Source: Proteus cibi | Lineage (GTDB): Bacteria; Pseudomonadota; Gammaproteobacteria; Enterobacterales; Enterobacteriaceae | Assembly: GCF_003144405.1 (NCBI RefSeq) | Contig: NZ_PENW01000009.1 | Coordinates: 62,001 to 126,000 of the forward strand | Direction: 5' to 3' | DNA: 64,000 bases | Shown here: piece after piece, positions 48,700 to 59,441 of the stretch | Numbering within the stretch: position 1 is the first letter of the stretch | Layout: each line of letters begins with the position of its first letter | Program-made: the position numbers and the translations under genes | The notes under the pieces: generated by a model | What the model was told of the DNA's origin: nothing | Seen by the model: only the letters and a program-made list of their open reading frames with translations | Databases searched by the model: none

Positions 48700-49788
48700 T
48701 TACGCATGGCGACGTTCAAAATCAGCCATAAAGTCAACTAATGCTTGAACACCTTCCAATGGCATTGCGTTATAAATTGAAGCACGCATACCACCTGATA
48801 CACGGTGACCTTTTAATGCAACTAAGCCTTGTGCTTCTGCCTCTTTTAAGAATACAGAATCTAGCTCAGGAGAAGACATTTGGAAAGGTACATTCATTAG
48901 TGAACGATTTTCTGTGGCAATACGATTGATATAGAAATCACTGTTATCAATTGCACTATAAAGCAACGCCGCTTTTTCATAGTTACGTTTTGCCATCTCT
49001 TGTAAACCACCTTGCTCTTTCAGCCATTTAAAGACCATACCTGATAAATACCAAGCAAAGGTAGGTGGCGTATTAAACATGGAGTCATTTTCAGCAAGCA
49101 CAGTGTAATCAAACACGGAAGGTGTTTCTTTGCGTGCTTTACCTAATAGATCTTCACGAATAATGACAATTGTTAAACCCGCAGGACCAATATTCTTTTG
49201 TGCCCCCGCATAGATAACACCAAAACGGCTAACATCAATCGGTTGAGATAAAATAGAAGATGAATAGTCAGCAATAACAATTTTACTGTCATCAAAATCT
49301 GGCTCTTCATGAATGGCAATACCATCAATGGTTTCATTTGGGCAATAATGCACATAAGCGGCATCCGCGCTTAATTGCCACTCTTTCATTGGTTTAACAC
49401 CAATTTTGCCATCAACTTCTGTTTTAATTTTAATAATATTTGGCGAGCAATATTTTTCAGCTTCTTCGGCTGCACTTTTAGCCCAATAACCACCATCAAT
49501 ATAATCAGCACTTACTTTATCGCCTAATAAATTGAGAGGTAGAGCAGCAAAATGGCCTCGAGCACCACCGTGGCAAAAAAGAATTTTGTAGTTTTCTGGC
49601 ACATTGAGAAGATCGCGAAGATCTTGTTCTGCCTGATGAGCAACTTCAAGAAACTCTTTACTGCGGTGGCTAATTTCCATAACCGAACGCCCAAGTTCAT
49701 GCCAGTTGCATAATTCTAATTCTGCACGACGAAGGACTTCTGCCGGTAACATAGCCGGACCTGCACTAAAGTTATATACCTGACTCAT
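48700..49788 (-). CDS. serC: Phosphoserine aminotransferase
   Basis: 362 residues, the E. coli length. It is a class V PLP aminotransferase: '[14 protein letters not shown]' at the N-terminus, '[18 protein letters not shown]', '[18 protein letters not shown]', and the PLP lysine in '[12 protein letters not shown]'. It acts in serine synthesis (3-phosphohydroxypyruvate to phosphoserine) and in pyridoxal-5'-phosphate synthesis. GGGTGA lies before the ATG. It is divergent from the MFS gene with a 136-base gap. Confidence 0.98.
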   Translation of the reverse strand: MSQVYNFSAGPAMLPAEVLRRAELELCNWHELGRSVMEISHRSKEFLEVAHQAEQDLRDLLNVPENYKILFCHGGARGHFAALPLNLLGDKVSADYIDGGYWAKSAAEEAEKYCSPNIIKIKTEVDGKIGVKPMKEWQLSADAAYVHYCPNETIDGIAIHEEPDFDDSKIVIADYSSSILSQPIDVSRFGVIYAGAQKNIGPAGLTIVIIREDLLGKARKETPSVFDYTVLAENDSMFNTPPTFAWYLSGMVFKWLKEQGGLQEMAKRNYEKAALLYSAIDNSDFYINRIATENRSLMNVPFQMSSPELDSVFLKEAEAQGLVALKGHRVSGGMRASIYNAMPLEGVQALVDFMADFERRHA

Positions 49789-49924
49789 TCAAATTCACCC
49801 TATCTGAATATGTTTTTACAAAATGACCTTTATCGGTTGTATCATTCCCGTTAAATTGGCGCAATGATTATTGTGAACTAACGCATAATATGCAGAGCAT
49901 AAAAATAATGGTTAGGAGTGTTTT

Positions 49925-51355
49925 ATGTCGGGGAGTGTAAATAAAAAAGAAGAAGCAAGCTGGGGAATGCTTCTTCATGGAAAAAATAGTCTAAAATCGC
50001 TCGCTTTAGCAGGAGGTGTCGCATTACACGCAATTAATGTCTATATTACGATCACAACGCTACCTTCCATTGTACGTGATATTGGAGGGCTTAATTTATA
50101 TGCATGGAACACCACTGTTTTTATTCTGGCTTCAATTCTCTCTTCTGCATTAACTTCACGATTACTGAGTATATTGGCACCTCGCAATAGCTATCTTTTT
50201 GCCACAATTTGCTTTTTAGCAGGTTCTGTTATTTGTGCAACGGCTCCTTCAATGCCGATATTACTTTTAGGGCGATTTATTCAAGGGGCCGGCGGAGGAA
50301 TGTTGCTAGCACTTGCTTACTCTCTTGTCCGAGTCATGTTTCCTCAACCGCTTTGGTCTAGAGCGATGGCATTAATGTCTAGCATGTGGGGGATATCAAC
50401 ATTATTAGGCCCCGCACTAGGCGGGATCTTTGCTGAATATGATGTTTGGCGTGGTGCATTTTGGTCTATTTTATTTGTAGGTATTCCTTACACTATTTTA
50501 TTATTTACTATTCTTCCCACCGAAAATAATAGTGATAATATTGTTGCGAAGACCCCATTACCTTATCAACAGCTTATTTTATTAATGCTTGCTGTATTAT
50601 CTATTTCTATTGGTAGTCTTTATAACGTTATTTTATATAACACGTTATCCTTTGTATTTGCTTTTATCTTTATTTTACTGTTAGTCAATATTGATAAAAA
50701 ATCAAATGATGGCTTATTTCCTAAAGGAACATTTTCTTTTTCTGCACCATTAGCACCAATATATCTCACCATGGCTTTATTAGGGATCAGTGTACAAACA
50801 GAAGTCTTTGTGCCCTATTTCTTGCAAATCATCCATAATATTACCCCATTGCTTTCCGGTTATTTAGCGGCATTAGTGGGTGCCGGTTGGTCTTTCTCTG
50901 CCATTATGTCTTCATCAAGTAAACCGTCTACTGCTCAGAGATTAATGCGTTTTGGTCCAATGATTAACTTTGTAGCCATTGTGATCCTGGGTTTATTTAT
51001 CTCTAATGTTCTAATCATACCTTATGGGCAAATTATCATTATTTGTATAGCCCTCTTCTTTACTGGTGCCGGAATTGGTATGGCATGGCCTCATTATTTA
51101 ACCCGTGTTTTACACGTTTCTCAGGGACAAGAAGCTCAAAAAGCAGCTACATCCATTACCACTATCCAATTATTTTCAACGGCTGTTGGTGCATCTATTT
51201 CTGGGACTGTGGTTAATATGGCAGGGTTAACAGATCCGGGGGGTATAATAGGCGCTCAAAATGCTGCACATTGGCTCTTTATTGTTTTTGCGATAACACC
51301 ATTCATTGCTTTCTTTACAGCAAGAGTTGTTGTCTCTAGAGCCAAAACAAATTAG
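49925..51355 (+). CDS. MFS multidrug-type exporter (DHA2-like)
   Basis: 476 residues with about 12-14 hydrophobic segments. The motif-C-like 'LGPALGGIFAEYDVWRGAFW' is typical of drug:proton antiporters, and 'LLLGRFIQGAGGGMLLALAYSLV' fits the motif B region. I assign DHA2-like drug exporter from topology and motifs; the substrate is unknown. AGGAG lies 6 bases before the ATG. It lies between serC and ansB, where E. coli has no such gene, and shares a bidirectional terminator with ansB. Confidence 0.85.
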   Translation: MSGSVNKKEEASWGMLLHGKNSLKSLALAGGVALHAINVYITITTLPSIVRDIGGLNLYAWNTTVFILASILSSALTSRLLSILAPRNSYLFATICFLAGSVICATAPSMPILLLGRFIQGAGGGMLLALAYSLVRVMFPQPLWSRAMALMSSMWGISTLLGPALGGIFAEYDVWRGAFWSILFVGIPYTILLFTILPTENNSDNIVAKTPLPYQQLILLMLAVLSISIGSLYNVILYNTLSFVFAFIFILLLVNIDKKSNDGLFPKGTFSFSAPLAPIYLTMALLGISVQTEVFVPYFLQIIHNITPLLSGYLAALVGAGWSFSAIMSSSSKPSTAQRLMRFGPMINFVAIVILGLFISNVLIIPYGQIIIICIALFFTGAGIGMAWPHYLTRVLHVSQGQEAQKAATSITTIQLFSTAVGASISGTVVNMAGLTDPGGIIGAQNAAHWLFIVFAITPFIAFFTARVVVSRAKTN

Positions 51356-51374
51356 CCAGCTACTCTTTAAAAAT

Positions 51375-51403
51375 AACAAAGCCTCATTAATGAGGCCTTG
51401 TTA
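51375..51403. terminator. Bidirectional terminator between the MFS gene and ansB
   Basis: GCCTCATT and AATGAGGC form a perfect palindrome at 51381-51396, extended by AACAA on the left and TTGTT on the right. It serves the two convergent genes. Confidence 0.88.
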
Positions 51404-51422
51404 TTATTCAAACGTTTTTAAA

Positions 51423-52460
51423 TTAATACTTTTCGAAATTTTCTTGGATCTTCGCTGGATCTTGTGTTTCAGTCAGTGATAACTGGAGTAACACTCTTGC
51501 TTTTTGTGGGTTTAAGCGCTCTGATGCAACAAAACCATATTTTGCATCATCCACTTCACCATTTTGTGTAGTAAAACCAACAGGTACACGGCTTGCACGC
51601 ACAACAACAACACCTTTTTTAGCACCGTCGGCTAAGGTATCAAAGATATCAGTATATAAGTTACCGTTACCCACACCAGCACTGACAATACCTTTGTAGC
51701 CGTTATCAATAAAGGCTTTTGCTGGTAAATTAGAAGCATTTGAGTAGTTATAAACAATACCTACTTTTGGTAATTCAGTCAGTTTACTGACATCAAATAC
51801 AGGTTTATCCGCACGAGGTAATGCCGCAGTATAATAATGAACCTTACCGTTATGTACGTAACCTTGAGCCCCTGCATTAACAGGCTGGAATGCTTGCACT
51901 TCAGTCGTGTTCATTTTCACAACATCTTTACCACTGATAACTGCATTATTCATGGTCACTAATACACCACGATTTTCAGAGGCTTTATCACTCGCAATCA
52001 CAACCGCATTAAAAAGATTTAATGGACCTTCAGCACCTAATGCCGTCGCTGGACGCATTGCGCCGACCATCACAACGGGTTTTTTACATGCTGTGGTTAA
52101 ATCAAGGAAATAGGCTGTTTCTTCCATGGTGTCAGTACCATGAGTGATCACAAAGCCGTCTGTTTTATCGCAATCTGCATTAATTTTATTAGCCAGCTTA
52201 AGCCATACTTGGTCATTCATATCTTGAGAGCCGATATTCACGACTTGCTCGCCTTTTAAATTAGCGACTTGTTTAGCCTCAGGTACGGCATTAATCAATG
52301 TATCAATACCTAACTTACCTGCTGTATAACTTGATGTTGTTGCTGAATCACCACCACCAGCAATTGTGCCACCTGTTGCTAAAATGGTGACATTAGGTAA
52401 AGCAAAAGCAGAACCACTGATTACCGCTAACAGGCTGGCGAGCAATGTTTTTTTCATCAT
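51423..52460 (-). CDS. ansB: Periplasmic L-asparaginase (type II)
   Basis: 345 residues with a signal peptide (about 1-20, ending GSAFA), then mature 'LPNVTILATGGTIAGGGDS'. The two active-site threonine motifs are TGGTIAG and 'HGTDTMEETAYFL'. Type II asparaginases hydrolyse asparagine to aspartate in the periplasm and are usually induced by anaerobiosis. The signal peptide separates it from cytoplasmic type I. I did not find a convincing CRP or FNR site upstream. In E. coli ansB is elsewhere on the chromosome. Confidence 0.96.
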   Translation of the reverse strand: MMKKTLLASLLAVISGSAFALPNVTILATGGTIAGGGDSATTSSYTAGKLGIDTLINAVPEAKQVANLKGEQVVNIGSQDMNDQVWLKLANKINADCDKTDGFVITHGTDTMEETAYFLDLTTACKKPVVMVGAMRPATALGAEGPLNLFNAVVIASDKASENRGVLVTMNNAVISGKDVVKMNTTEVQAFQPVNAGAQGYVHNGKVHYYTAALPRADKPVFDVSKLTELPKVGIVYNYSNASNLPAKAFIDNGYKGIVSAGVGNGNLYTDIFDTLADGAKKGVVVVRASRVPVGFTTQNGEVDDAKYGFVASERLNPQKARVLLQLSLTETQDPAKIQENFEKY

Positions 52461-52688
52461 CGAACTGATCCTTTATGAGTTTATAAATAAATCCAATTAT
52501 GATGATTTAAAATTATTAATTCCGTGATAAATCAAACGAATTTATTAAAAAAACTCATATATCAAGTAAATTATGAGTGATGAATATAGTTAGCCTTGGG
52601 TAAATGAGAGAAATTATTAGTGCATTACAGGGGATTTCAGTATCATGTGCCCCTAACTATCACCAGCAAAATATTGATGAAACCTGCC

Positions 52689-54446
52689 ATGTCACAAACA
52701 TTTATTCCTGGCAAAGATGCCGCACTGGAAGATTCTATCGCTAGCTTTCAGCAAAAATTAACCGACTTAGGATTTAACATTGAAGAAGCTTCATGGTTAA
52801 ACCCTGTTCCTAATGTTTGGTCTGTTCATATTCGCGATAAAGATTGCCCTTTATGTTTTACTAACGGTAAAGGCGCCAGCAAAAAAGCGGCATTAGCCTC
52901 TGCACTAGGTGAATACTTTGAACGCCTTTCAACTAATTATTTCTTCTCTGATTTCTGGCTAGGTTCTGATATTGCAGAAGGTGAATTTGTTCACTATCCC
53001 AGTGAAAAATGGTTCCCACTAACAGAAGATGATTCTGTTCCTACTGGCTTATTAGATGCACGTTTACGCGAATTTTATGATCCTGAAGGTGAGTTATGTG
53101 GTAGTGAATTAGTTGATTTACAATCAAGTAATCATGATCGCGGCATTTGTGCTCTGCCATTCATACGTCAATCTGATGAAAAGCCTGTTTATATTCCTGT
53201 AAATATTATTGCTAACTTATATGCATCTAATGGTATGTCTGCAGGAAATACAAAGAATGAAGCACGAGTTCAGGGACTTTCTGAAGTTTTCGAACGTTAT
53301 GTGAAAAATCGCATTATCACTGAAAGAATTAGCTTACCGGAAATTCCTAAAGAAGTTTTAGCTCGCTACCCTGCTGTTATTGAAGCGATTGAAACGTTAG
53401 AGCAAGAAGGTTTCCCAATCTTTAGCTTTGATGCCTCTTTAGGAGGTCAGTTCCCTGTTATTTGTGTCGTATTATTTAACCCACAAAATGGCACCTGCTT
53501 TGCCTCTTTTGGTGCTCACCCTGATTTTGGGGTTGCTTTAGAGCGTACTGTCACTGAATTATTGCAAGGTCGTAGCCTTAAAGATCTCGATGTCTTTAAT
53601 CCACCAAGTTTTGATGATGAAGAAGTCGGTGATCATACTAACCTTGAAACTCACTTTATTGATTCAAGTGGTTTAATTAGTTGGGATCTCTTTAAGAAAG
53701 AGGCTGATTACACATTTGTTGATTGGAACTTCAGTGGTACAACAGAAGAAGAGTTCCACACCTTAATGTCACTTTGCCAGCAATGTGATGCCGAAGTCTA
53801 TATCATGGACTACTCACACTTAGGTGTTTACGCTTGTCGTATCTTAGTGCCGGGTTTATCCGATATTTATCCGGCTGAAGATTTACAATTAGCCAATAAC
53901 ATTATGGGTGTACATTGGCGTGACACAATCCTTTCTCTACCAACAAGCCAAGGCACTCAAGATGAGTATCTTTCGCTGATTGGTCAATTTGATGAAGATG
54001 GTTTGGACGACTTTACACGTATCAGAGAGATGATTGGCATTGCTCCGGGCAAAGATAACGGCTGGAGTCATCTACGTGTAGGCGAATTAAAGTCAATGTT
54101 AGCACTTGCGGGTGGCGATCTTGATCAAGCACTTGTATGGGTTGAATGGACTCAAGATTTTAATGCTTCTTTATTTACGCCAGAGCGTCAAAACTATTAT
54201 CGCTGTTTGCACAATCTTTTATTATTACAACAAGAGACTGAGCGTGAGCCAAAACAATATATGCATGCATTTTCTCGTATGTATGGCGAAAAAACATTAC
54301 AAGCAGCCTTAAACGCAATGCAAGGCAAGCAAGCTTTTTACGGATTACAAACGATTGATCCTGATTTAGCTAATTTGCCCGTTCATCAGTCGTTACTTGT
54401 CGCCTATGAGAAATTACAGAAAGCAAAACGTCAATCGATTAAATAA
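52689..54446 (+). CDS. ycaO: YcaO protein, ATP-binding (ribosomal protein S12 methylthiolation accessory factor)
   Basis: 585 residues (E. coli 586) with the YcaO ATP-binding fold: 'NGKGASKKAALASALGEYFERLS', 'GMSAGNTKNEARVQGLSEVFERYVK' and 'FGAHPDFGVALERTVTELLQGR'. The C-terminal 150 residues carry the extra helical repeat domain of E. coli-type YcaO. YcaO proteins activate amide backbones with ATP; E. coli YcaO influences beta-methylthiolation of S12. I chose the ATG at 52689, giving M-S-QTFIPGKDAALEDS as in the family; upstream in-frame ATGs occur and the ribosome site is weak. It lies upstream of focA, as in E. coli. Confidence 0.95.
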   Translation: MSQTFIPGKDAALEDSIASFQQKLTDLGFNIEEASWLNPVPNVWSVHIRDKDCPLCFTNGKGASKKAALASALGEYFERLSTNYFFSDFWLGSDIAEGEFVHYPSEKWFPLTEDDSVPTGLLDARLREFYDPEGELCGSELVDLQSSNHDRGICALPFIRQSDEKPVYIPVNIIANLYASNGMSAGNTKNEARVQGLSEVFERYVKNRIITERISLPEIPKEVLARYPAVIEAIETLEQEGFPIFSFDASLGGQFPVICVVLFNPQNGTCFASFGAHPDFGVALERTVTELLQGRSLKDLDVFNPPSFDDEEVGDHTNLETHFIDSSGLISWDLFKKEADYTFVDWNFSGTTEEEFHTLMSLCQQCDAEVYIMDYSHLGVYACRILVPGLSDIYPAEDLQLANNIMGVHWRDTILSLPTSQGTQDEYLSLIGQFDEDGLDDFTRIREMIGIAPGKDNGWSHLRVGELKSMLALAGGDLDQALVWVEWTQDFNASLFTPERQNYYRCLHNLLLLQQETEREPKQYMHAFSRMYGEKTLQAALNAMQGKQAFYGLQTIDPDLANLPVHQSLLVAYEKLQKAKRQSIK

Positions 54447-54518
54447 ACCTATTTTGTTTAAGGTTATTTATTAAATAATCATTAATTTTAACTGAATAAT
54501 AAGCGCGTATTTAAATTG

Positions 54519-54552
54519 AAACACTCTATTGAAAAGTAGAGTGTTTTATTTT
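54519..54552 (+). terminator. Terminator after ycaO
   Basis: AAACACTCTA pairs with TAGAGTGTTT around an 8-base loop, then TTATTTTT. Confidence 0.9.
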
Positions 54553-54567
54553 TAGCAAAATAAAATA

Positions 54568-54628
54568 TTGACAGATTTGTCAACATGACAATTTTGCCAT
54601 CTGACAAAATTGTCAAAATATGGCAAAA
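54568..54628. promoter_or_regulatory. Nested operator-like palindromes upstream of focA
   Basis: Three overlapping inverted repeats: TTGACA-GATT-TGTCAA (54568-54583); TGACAATTTTG (54586-54596) with CAAAATTGTCA (54605-54615); and TTTTGCCAT (54592-54600) with ATGGCAAAA (54620-54628). All arms are perfect, and the TGACA/TGTCA half-site recurs. The layout suggests a binding region for a dimeric regulator or alternative RNA structures. The protein is unknown. Confidence 0.6.
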
Positions 54629-55033
54629 ATGACGATTTAAGGCATTTAATATGACACTATTAATACATGTTGAACTTTTACACCAACAATATTACTTAAA
54701 TCTAGTTTAAATTGCTATTTGTTTAACCAGATCTCAAAAATTAAAAAACCTTATTTTTATAATGGGTATATGTCTGGAGTAATCATTAAAGATTAACCAC
54801 AAATAAAGTAATGTTTATATTTATGACAAAAGTAAATAAGGCGTTAAATTTGATTTTTAATTCTTAACATACGGGGTTTAAATAATACTTTATATTTACT
54901 TTCTACTTTATTTATCCAGCTAGTCTAAAATTTTTTGATAATTTTTAAAAAATTTTTTTATTTTATTAATCAAATAGTTATAGCAAAAATAGCGGGTTTT
55001 TACGCACTAAAAACGGGATTCTAATGAGCGACC

Positions 55034-55075
55034 ATGATCCATATCAATTTTAGAAGTAAGCCCCTTTGCTACTAT
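55034..55075 (+). promoter_or_regulatory. FNR-dependent class II promoter of focA-pflB
   Basis: The FNR-like site ATGAT-CCAT-ATCAA at 55034-55047 differs from TTGAT-N4-ATCAA at one base. Its centre (55040.5) lies 41.5 bases before the start site predicted from the extended -10 TG-C-TACTAT (55067-55075), exactly class II spacing. FNR activates pfl in E. coli; control here is inferred. Confidence 0.75.
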
Positions 55076-55118
55076 TATTGCGTGCTATAATTATTCCAAC
55101 ATATAAGAGAGTGTTAGT

Positions 55119-55973
55119 ATGAAAGCTGACAGCCCTTTTAATTTATTATCACCTGCAGATATGGCAAAAGTTGCCGATGATGCATGTTGTTATAAAGCAA
55201 ATAAACATATTCCAACGACTTACTTATCTGCATTTACCGCGGGTATGTTTATATCAATTGCTTTTGTTTTTTATATTACTGCTACTACAGGTACCGCATC
55301 TGTTCCTTTTGGGCTGGCTAAACTAGTCGGTGGGATCTGCTTCTCTCTGGGGTTAATGCTCGTTGTCGTTTGTGGCGCGGATTTATTCACCTCTACTGTT
55401 CTTACTATTATTCCTAAAGCAACCGGACGGATATCTTGGGGCAAAATGTTTGCTAACTGGATAAATGTCTATCTTGGTAACTTTGTTGGCGCACTCTTTT
55501 TTGTCGCCTTAATGTGGTTTGCTGGTCAGCATATGGCAGCAAATGGGCTTTGGGGGCTGAATGTTTTACAAACTGCGCAACATAAACTTGAGCACACATT
55601 TATTGAAGCTGTTTGTTTAGGTATTCTAGCTAACTTAATGGTTTGTCTTGCAGTATGGATGAGCTATGCAGGTCGTACACTGATTGATAAGCTTTTTGCA
55701 CTGATTTTACCTATCGGTATGTTCGTTGCTAGTGGTTTTGAGCACAGTATCGCTAACATGTTTCTTATTCCTTTAGGTATTGTTATTAAGAATTTTGCAC
55801 CAGCAGAATTCTGGACTAAAGTAGGTGCATCACCCGAACAATTTTCAAATTTAACTGTATCAAATTTTCTCTCTGATAATTTATTACCTGTCACTATCGG
55901 TAACATTATTGGCGGAGCAGTCCTAGTCGGTCTGGTATACTGGTTAATGCATCTGCGCGGTGACAAACATTAA
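55119..55973 (+). CDS. focA: FocA, formate channel
   Basis: 284 residues (E. coli 285), a formate/nitrite transporter with six membrane helices. Conserved segments are 'SPADMAKVADDACCYKANK' at the N-terminus and 'YLGNFVGALFFVALMW'; 'SGFEHSIANMF' near residue 208 contains the pore histidine. It is a pentameric channel that exports and re-imports formate made by PflB. AAGAGAG lies before the ATG. It is 54 bases upstream of pflB, and the two are cotranscribed in E. coli. Confidence 0.97.
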   Translation: MKADSPFNLLSPADMAKVADDACCYKANKHIPTTYLSAFTAGMFISIAFVFYITATTGTASVPFGLAKLVGGICFSLGLMLVVVCGADLFTSTVLTIIPKATGRISWGKMFANWINVYLGNFVGALFFVALMWFAGQHMAANGLWGLNVLQTAQHKLEHTFIEAVCLGILANLMVCLAVWMSYAGRTLIDKLFALILPIGMFVASGFEHSIANMFLIPLGIVIKNFAPAEFWTKVGASPEQFSNLTVSNFLSDNLLPVTIGNIIGGAVLVGLVYWLMHLRGDKH

Positions 55974-56027
55974 TCCGTGCAGATATGACTGATTTCTTAA
56001 GTTCCATTGTAAAAAGGTAGAAGTATC

Positions 56028-58310
56028 ATGTCTGATTTAAATGAAAAATTTGCTGAAGCATGGAAAGGTTTTTCTGAAGGTGAATGGCAGAACGGTGTTA
56101 ACGTTCGTGACTTTATTCAAAAAAACTATACTCCATATGAAGGCGACGAATCTTTCCTAGCAGGTTCCACTAAAGCAACTGATACACTTTGGGAACAAGT
56201 TATGGAAGGCATCAAAATCGAAAACCGTACGCATGCGCCGGTTGATTTTGATACTTCTGTTGCTTCAACTATCACATCTCACGATGCAGGTTACATCACT
56301 AAAGATTTAGAACAAATCGTAGGTTTACAGACTGATGCACCTCTGAAACGTGCGATCATCCCATTCGGTGGTATCCGTATGGTTGAAAGTTCTTGCCACG
56401 CTTACAACCGTGAGCTGGACCCAGAACTGAAAAAAATCTTTACTGATTACCGTAAAACTCACAACCAAGGCGTTTTCGATGTTTATACTCCAGACATCAT
56501 GAAATGCCGTAAATCTGGTATCTTAACAGGTTTACCAGATGCATATGGCCGTGGTCGTATCATTGGTGACTACCGTCGTGTTGCACTGTACGGTATTGAG
56601 TTCCTGCGTAAAGATAAATTTGCCCAATTCACCTCTTTACAAGAAAGAATGGAAAAAGGCGAAGATCTGGAAATGACTATCCAACTGCGTGAAGAAATCG
56701 CAGAGCAGCACGCTGCTTTAGGTCAAATCCAAGAAATGGCTGCGAAATACGGTTACGATATTTCTCGCCCAGCTCAAAACGCGAAAGAAGCAGTACAATG
56801 GACTTACTTCGGTTACTTAGCCGCTGTTAAATCTCAAAATGGTGCTGCAATGTCATTTGGTCGTGTATCTACTTTCTTAGATATCTACATCCAACGTGAT
56901 ATTGATGCAGGTTTACTGACAGAAGAACAAGCTCAGGAATTAATTGACCACTTAGTCATGAAATTACGTATGGTTCGTTTCTTACGTACTCCTGAATATG
57001 ATGAGCTGTTCTCTGGTGACCCAATCTGGGCAACAGAATCTTTAGCTGGTATGGGTTTAGATGGCCGTACTCTGGTAACTAAGAATACTTTCCGTTTCTT
57101 AAATACCCTGTACACAATGGGTCCATCACCAGAACCAAACATGACCATCCTGTGGTCAGAACAACTGCCTATCAACTTCAAAAAATACGCAGCGAAAGTC
57201 TCAATCGATACGTCTTCAATCCAGTACGAAAATGATGACTTAATGCGTCCTGACTTCGACAGCGATGACTATGCAATCGCATGTTGTGTTAGCCCAATGG
57301 TTGTTGGTAAACAAATGCAGTTCTTCGGTGCTCGTGCAAACTTAGCGAAAACCTTACTGTATACCATCAATGGTGGTGTTGACGAAAAACTGAAAATCCA
57401 AGTAGGTCCAAAACATGCGCCAATCATGGACGAAGTATTAGACTTCGATACTGTGATGAACCAAATGGATCACTTTATGGATTGGTTAGCAACTCAGTAC
57501 GTAACTGCGCTGAACGTTATCCACTATATGCACGATAAATACAGCTATGAAGCAGCTCTGATGGCGCTTCATGATCGTGATGTATATCGTACAATGGCAT
57601 GTGGTATCGCAGGTCTGTCTGTTGCTGCTGACTCACTGTCTGCAATCAAATATGCCAAAGTTTCTCCAATCCGTGATGAAAACGGCTTAGCGATTGACTT
57701 CAAAATTGATGGCGAATACCCACAATTCGGTAACAACGATTCTCGTGTAGATGACATCGCTTGTGACTTAGTTGAACGTTTCATGAAGAAAATTCAGAAA
57801 CTGCGTACATACCGTAATGCGGTACCTACACAGTCAATCCTGACTATCACTTCAAACGTTGTTTACGGTAAGAAAACAGGTAACACGCCAGACGGTCGCC
57901 GTGCAGGTGCACCATTCGGACCAGGTGCTAACCCAATGCACGGTCGTGACCAAAAAGGTGCGGTAGCTTCTCTGACTTCTGTTGCGAAACTGCCATTTGC
58001 TTATGCGAAAGATGGTATTTCTTACACCTTCTCAATCGTACCTAATGCATTAGGTAAAGATGATGATGTTCGTAAGGCAAACCTTGCTGGTCTGATGGAT
58101 GGTTACTTCCACCACGAAGCAGGCATCGAAGGTGGTCAACACCTGAACGTTAACGTGATGAATCGTGAAATGCTGTTAGAAGCAATGGAAGATCCTGAGA
58201 AATATCCTCAGTTAACTATCCGTGTTTCTGGTTATGCCGTTCGCTTTAACTCACTGACTAAAGAGCAACAGCAAGACGTTATCACTCGTACATTTACACA
58301 AACAATGTAA
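56028..58310 (+). CDS. pflB: Pyruvate formate-lyase (PflB)
   Basis: 760 residues, the E. coli length. The adjacent catalytic cysteines are in 'AIACCVSPM' (about residues 418-419) and the glycyl radical site near the C-terminus is '[10 protein letters not shown]' (about 734). Codon use is that of a highly expressed gene. It splits pyruvate with CoA into acetyl-CoA and formate in anaerobic growth. AAGG precedes the ATG. A terminator follows before pflA, which makes the activase by weak read-through or its own promoter. Confidence 0.99.
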   Translation: MSDLNEKFAEAWKGFSEGEWQNGVNVRDFIQKNYTPYEGDESFLAGSTKATDTLWEQVMEGIKIENRTHAPVDFDTSVASTITSHDAGYITKDLEQIVGLQTDAPLKRAIIPFGGIRMVESSCHAYNRELDPELKKIFTDYRKTHNQGVFDVYTPDIMKCRKSGILTGLPDAYGRGRIIGDYRRVALYGIEFLRKDKFAQFTSLQERMEKGEDLEMTIQLREEIAEQHAALGQIQEMAAKYGYDISRPAQNAKEAVQWTYFGYLAAVKSQNGAAMSFGRVSTFLDIYIQRDIDAGLLTEEQAQELIDHLVMKLRMVRFLRTPEYDELFSGDPIWATESLAGMGLDGRTLVTKNTFRFLNTLYTMGPSPEPNMTILWSEQLPINFKKYAAKVSIDTSSIQYENDDLMRPDFDSDDYAIACCVSPMVVGKQMQFFGARANLAKTLLYTINGGVDEKLKIQVGPKHAPIMDEVLDFDTVMNQMDHFMDWLATQYVTALNVIHYMHDKYSYEAALMALHDRDVYRTMACGIAGLSVAADSLSAIKYAKVSPIRDENGLAIDFKIDGEYPQFGNNDSRVDDIACDLVERFMKKIQKLRTYRNAVPTQSILTITSNVVYGKKTGNTPDGRRAGAPFGPGANPMHGRDQKGAVASLTSVAKLPFAYAKDGISYTFSIVPNALGKDDDVRKANLAGLMDGYFHHEAGIEGGQHLNVNVMNREMLLEAMEDPEKYPQLTIRVSGYAVRFNSLTKEQQQDVITRTFTQTM

Positions 58311-58365
58311 TAAAGATAACTATATGCATTTATTTACTGAGAAAGTAGATAAAATCGCTTAGAAT

Positions 58366-58393
58366 AAAGGCCCCTACTTTGGGGCCTTTTTAT
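58366..58393 (+). terminator. Terminator between pflB and pflA
   Basis: AAAGGCCCC pairs with GGGGCCTTT around a 6-base loop, followed by T residues. Confidence 0.92.
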
Positions 58394-58418
58394 TAGACAG
58401 TTTTGGAGTAACCCTGTT

Positions 58419-59159
58419 ATGTCCGTACTTGGTCGTATCCACTCATTCGAATCCTGCGGTACTGTTGACGGTCCCGGAATACGTTTCATTGTTTTCTTTC
58501 AAGGATGCCTAATGAGATGCCTCTATTGTCACAACCGTGACACATGGGATACTCATGGTGGGCAAATCGTCACAGTTGATGAACTAATGAAAGAGGCGGT
58601 TACCTATCGTCATTTTATGAATGCTTCTGGCGGCGGTGTTACTGCTTCGGGTGGCGAAGCAATTTTGCAAGCAGAGTTTGTGCGTGATTGGTTTCGTGCA
58701 TGTCAAAAAGAAAACATCCATACGTGCCTAGATACTAACGGCTTTGTTCGTCGTTACGATCCGGTTATTGATGAATTAATGGATGCCACTGACTTAGTGA
58801 TGCTCGATCTAAAACAAGTCAATGATGAGATCCACCAAAAACTGGTTGGTGTATCAAACCAGCGTACGCTTGAATTCGCACGTTATTTAGCAAAACGAGG
58901 CCAAAAAACATGGGTTCGTTATGTAGTTGTACCAGGTTGGTCTGATGATGATGATTCTGCTCATCGGTTAGGCGAATTTATTAAAGATATGAAAAATATC
59001 GAAAAAGTAGAGCTTCTTCCTTACCACGAACTCGGCAAACATAAATGGGTAGCTTTAGGAGAAGAATACAAACTAGATGGTATTCATCCACCGTCAAAAG
59101 AGACGATGGAAAATGTAAAATCCATTCTTGAGTCTTACGGCCATAAAGTTATCTATTAA
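58419..59159 (+). CDS. pflA: Pyruvate formate-lyase activating enzyme (radical SAM)
   Basis: 246 residues, as in E. coli. The radical SAM cluster motif CxxxCxxC is CLMRCLYC (about residues 30-37), followed by '[13 protein letters not shown]' for SAM binding. It generates the glycyl radical on PflB using SAM and reduced flavodoxin. GGAG lies about 9 bases before the ATG. It follows pflB after a strong hairpin, so its expression is likely lower than pflB. Confidence 0.98.
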   Translation: MSVLGRIHSFESCGTVDGPGIRFIVFFQGCLMRCLYCHNRDTWDTHGGQIVTVDELMKEAVTYRHFMNASGGGVTASGGEAILQAEFVRDWFRACQKENIHTCLDTNGFVRRYDPVIDELMDATDLVMLDLKQVNDEIHQKLVGVSNQRTLEFARYLAKRGQKTWVRYVVVPGWSDDDDSAHRLGEFIKDMKNIEKVELLPYHELGKHKWVALGEEYKLDGIHPPSKETMENVKSILESYGHKVIY

Positions 59160-59185
59160 GTTAATCTACTTAATCTTAATTTAAG

Positions 59186-59213
59186 AAGCAGCGGTGTTAA
59201 ACGCTGCTTTTTG
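59186..59213 (+). terminator. Terminator after pflA
   Basis: AAGCAGCG pairs with CGCTGCTT across an 8-base loop, followed by T residues. Confidence 0.88.
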
Positions 59214-59441
59214 TTTTTATATAATTAAAAATATTCAAAATAAATAACGCTATTTTTTAATTAGAGGAAGTTAACTTATTTCATATTAATTAAAGAAGGA
59301 CGGTTCCCACAGTAAAAATACGCATAATAAGATTATCCTTAACCTATATTAGCTTTAATGCAGTTGATTAGTAACAAAACAAAAAGATATTATAGAAAGC
59401 TTATATTTATAAACAAAGATATTGGGATTAAGGTACAGGAA

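Larger units (their letters stand above)
54447..55118. other. Long focA upstream region
   Basis: 672 bases with no ORF: the ycaO terminator (54519-54552), nested palindromes (54568-54628), an AT-rich stretch, then an FNR-like site with an extended -10 (55034-55075) and a second -10 (TATAAT, 55086-55091). Such a long control region fits the multiple anaerobic promoters known for focA-pflB in E. coli. Confidence 0.7.

Noticed and set aside
52500-52560. FNR or CRP-like palindrome upstream of ansB
   Set aside because: TTTGA and TATCA halves exist, but the spacing (2 to 4 bases) does not fit either consensus.
54447-55118. Small ORFs in the focA upstream region
   Set aside because: All frames are broken by stops, with no start codon and ribosome site combination; the region is better explained as regulatory.
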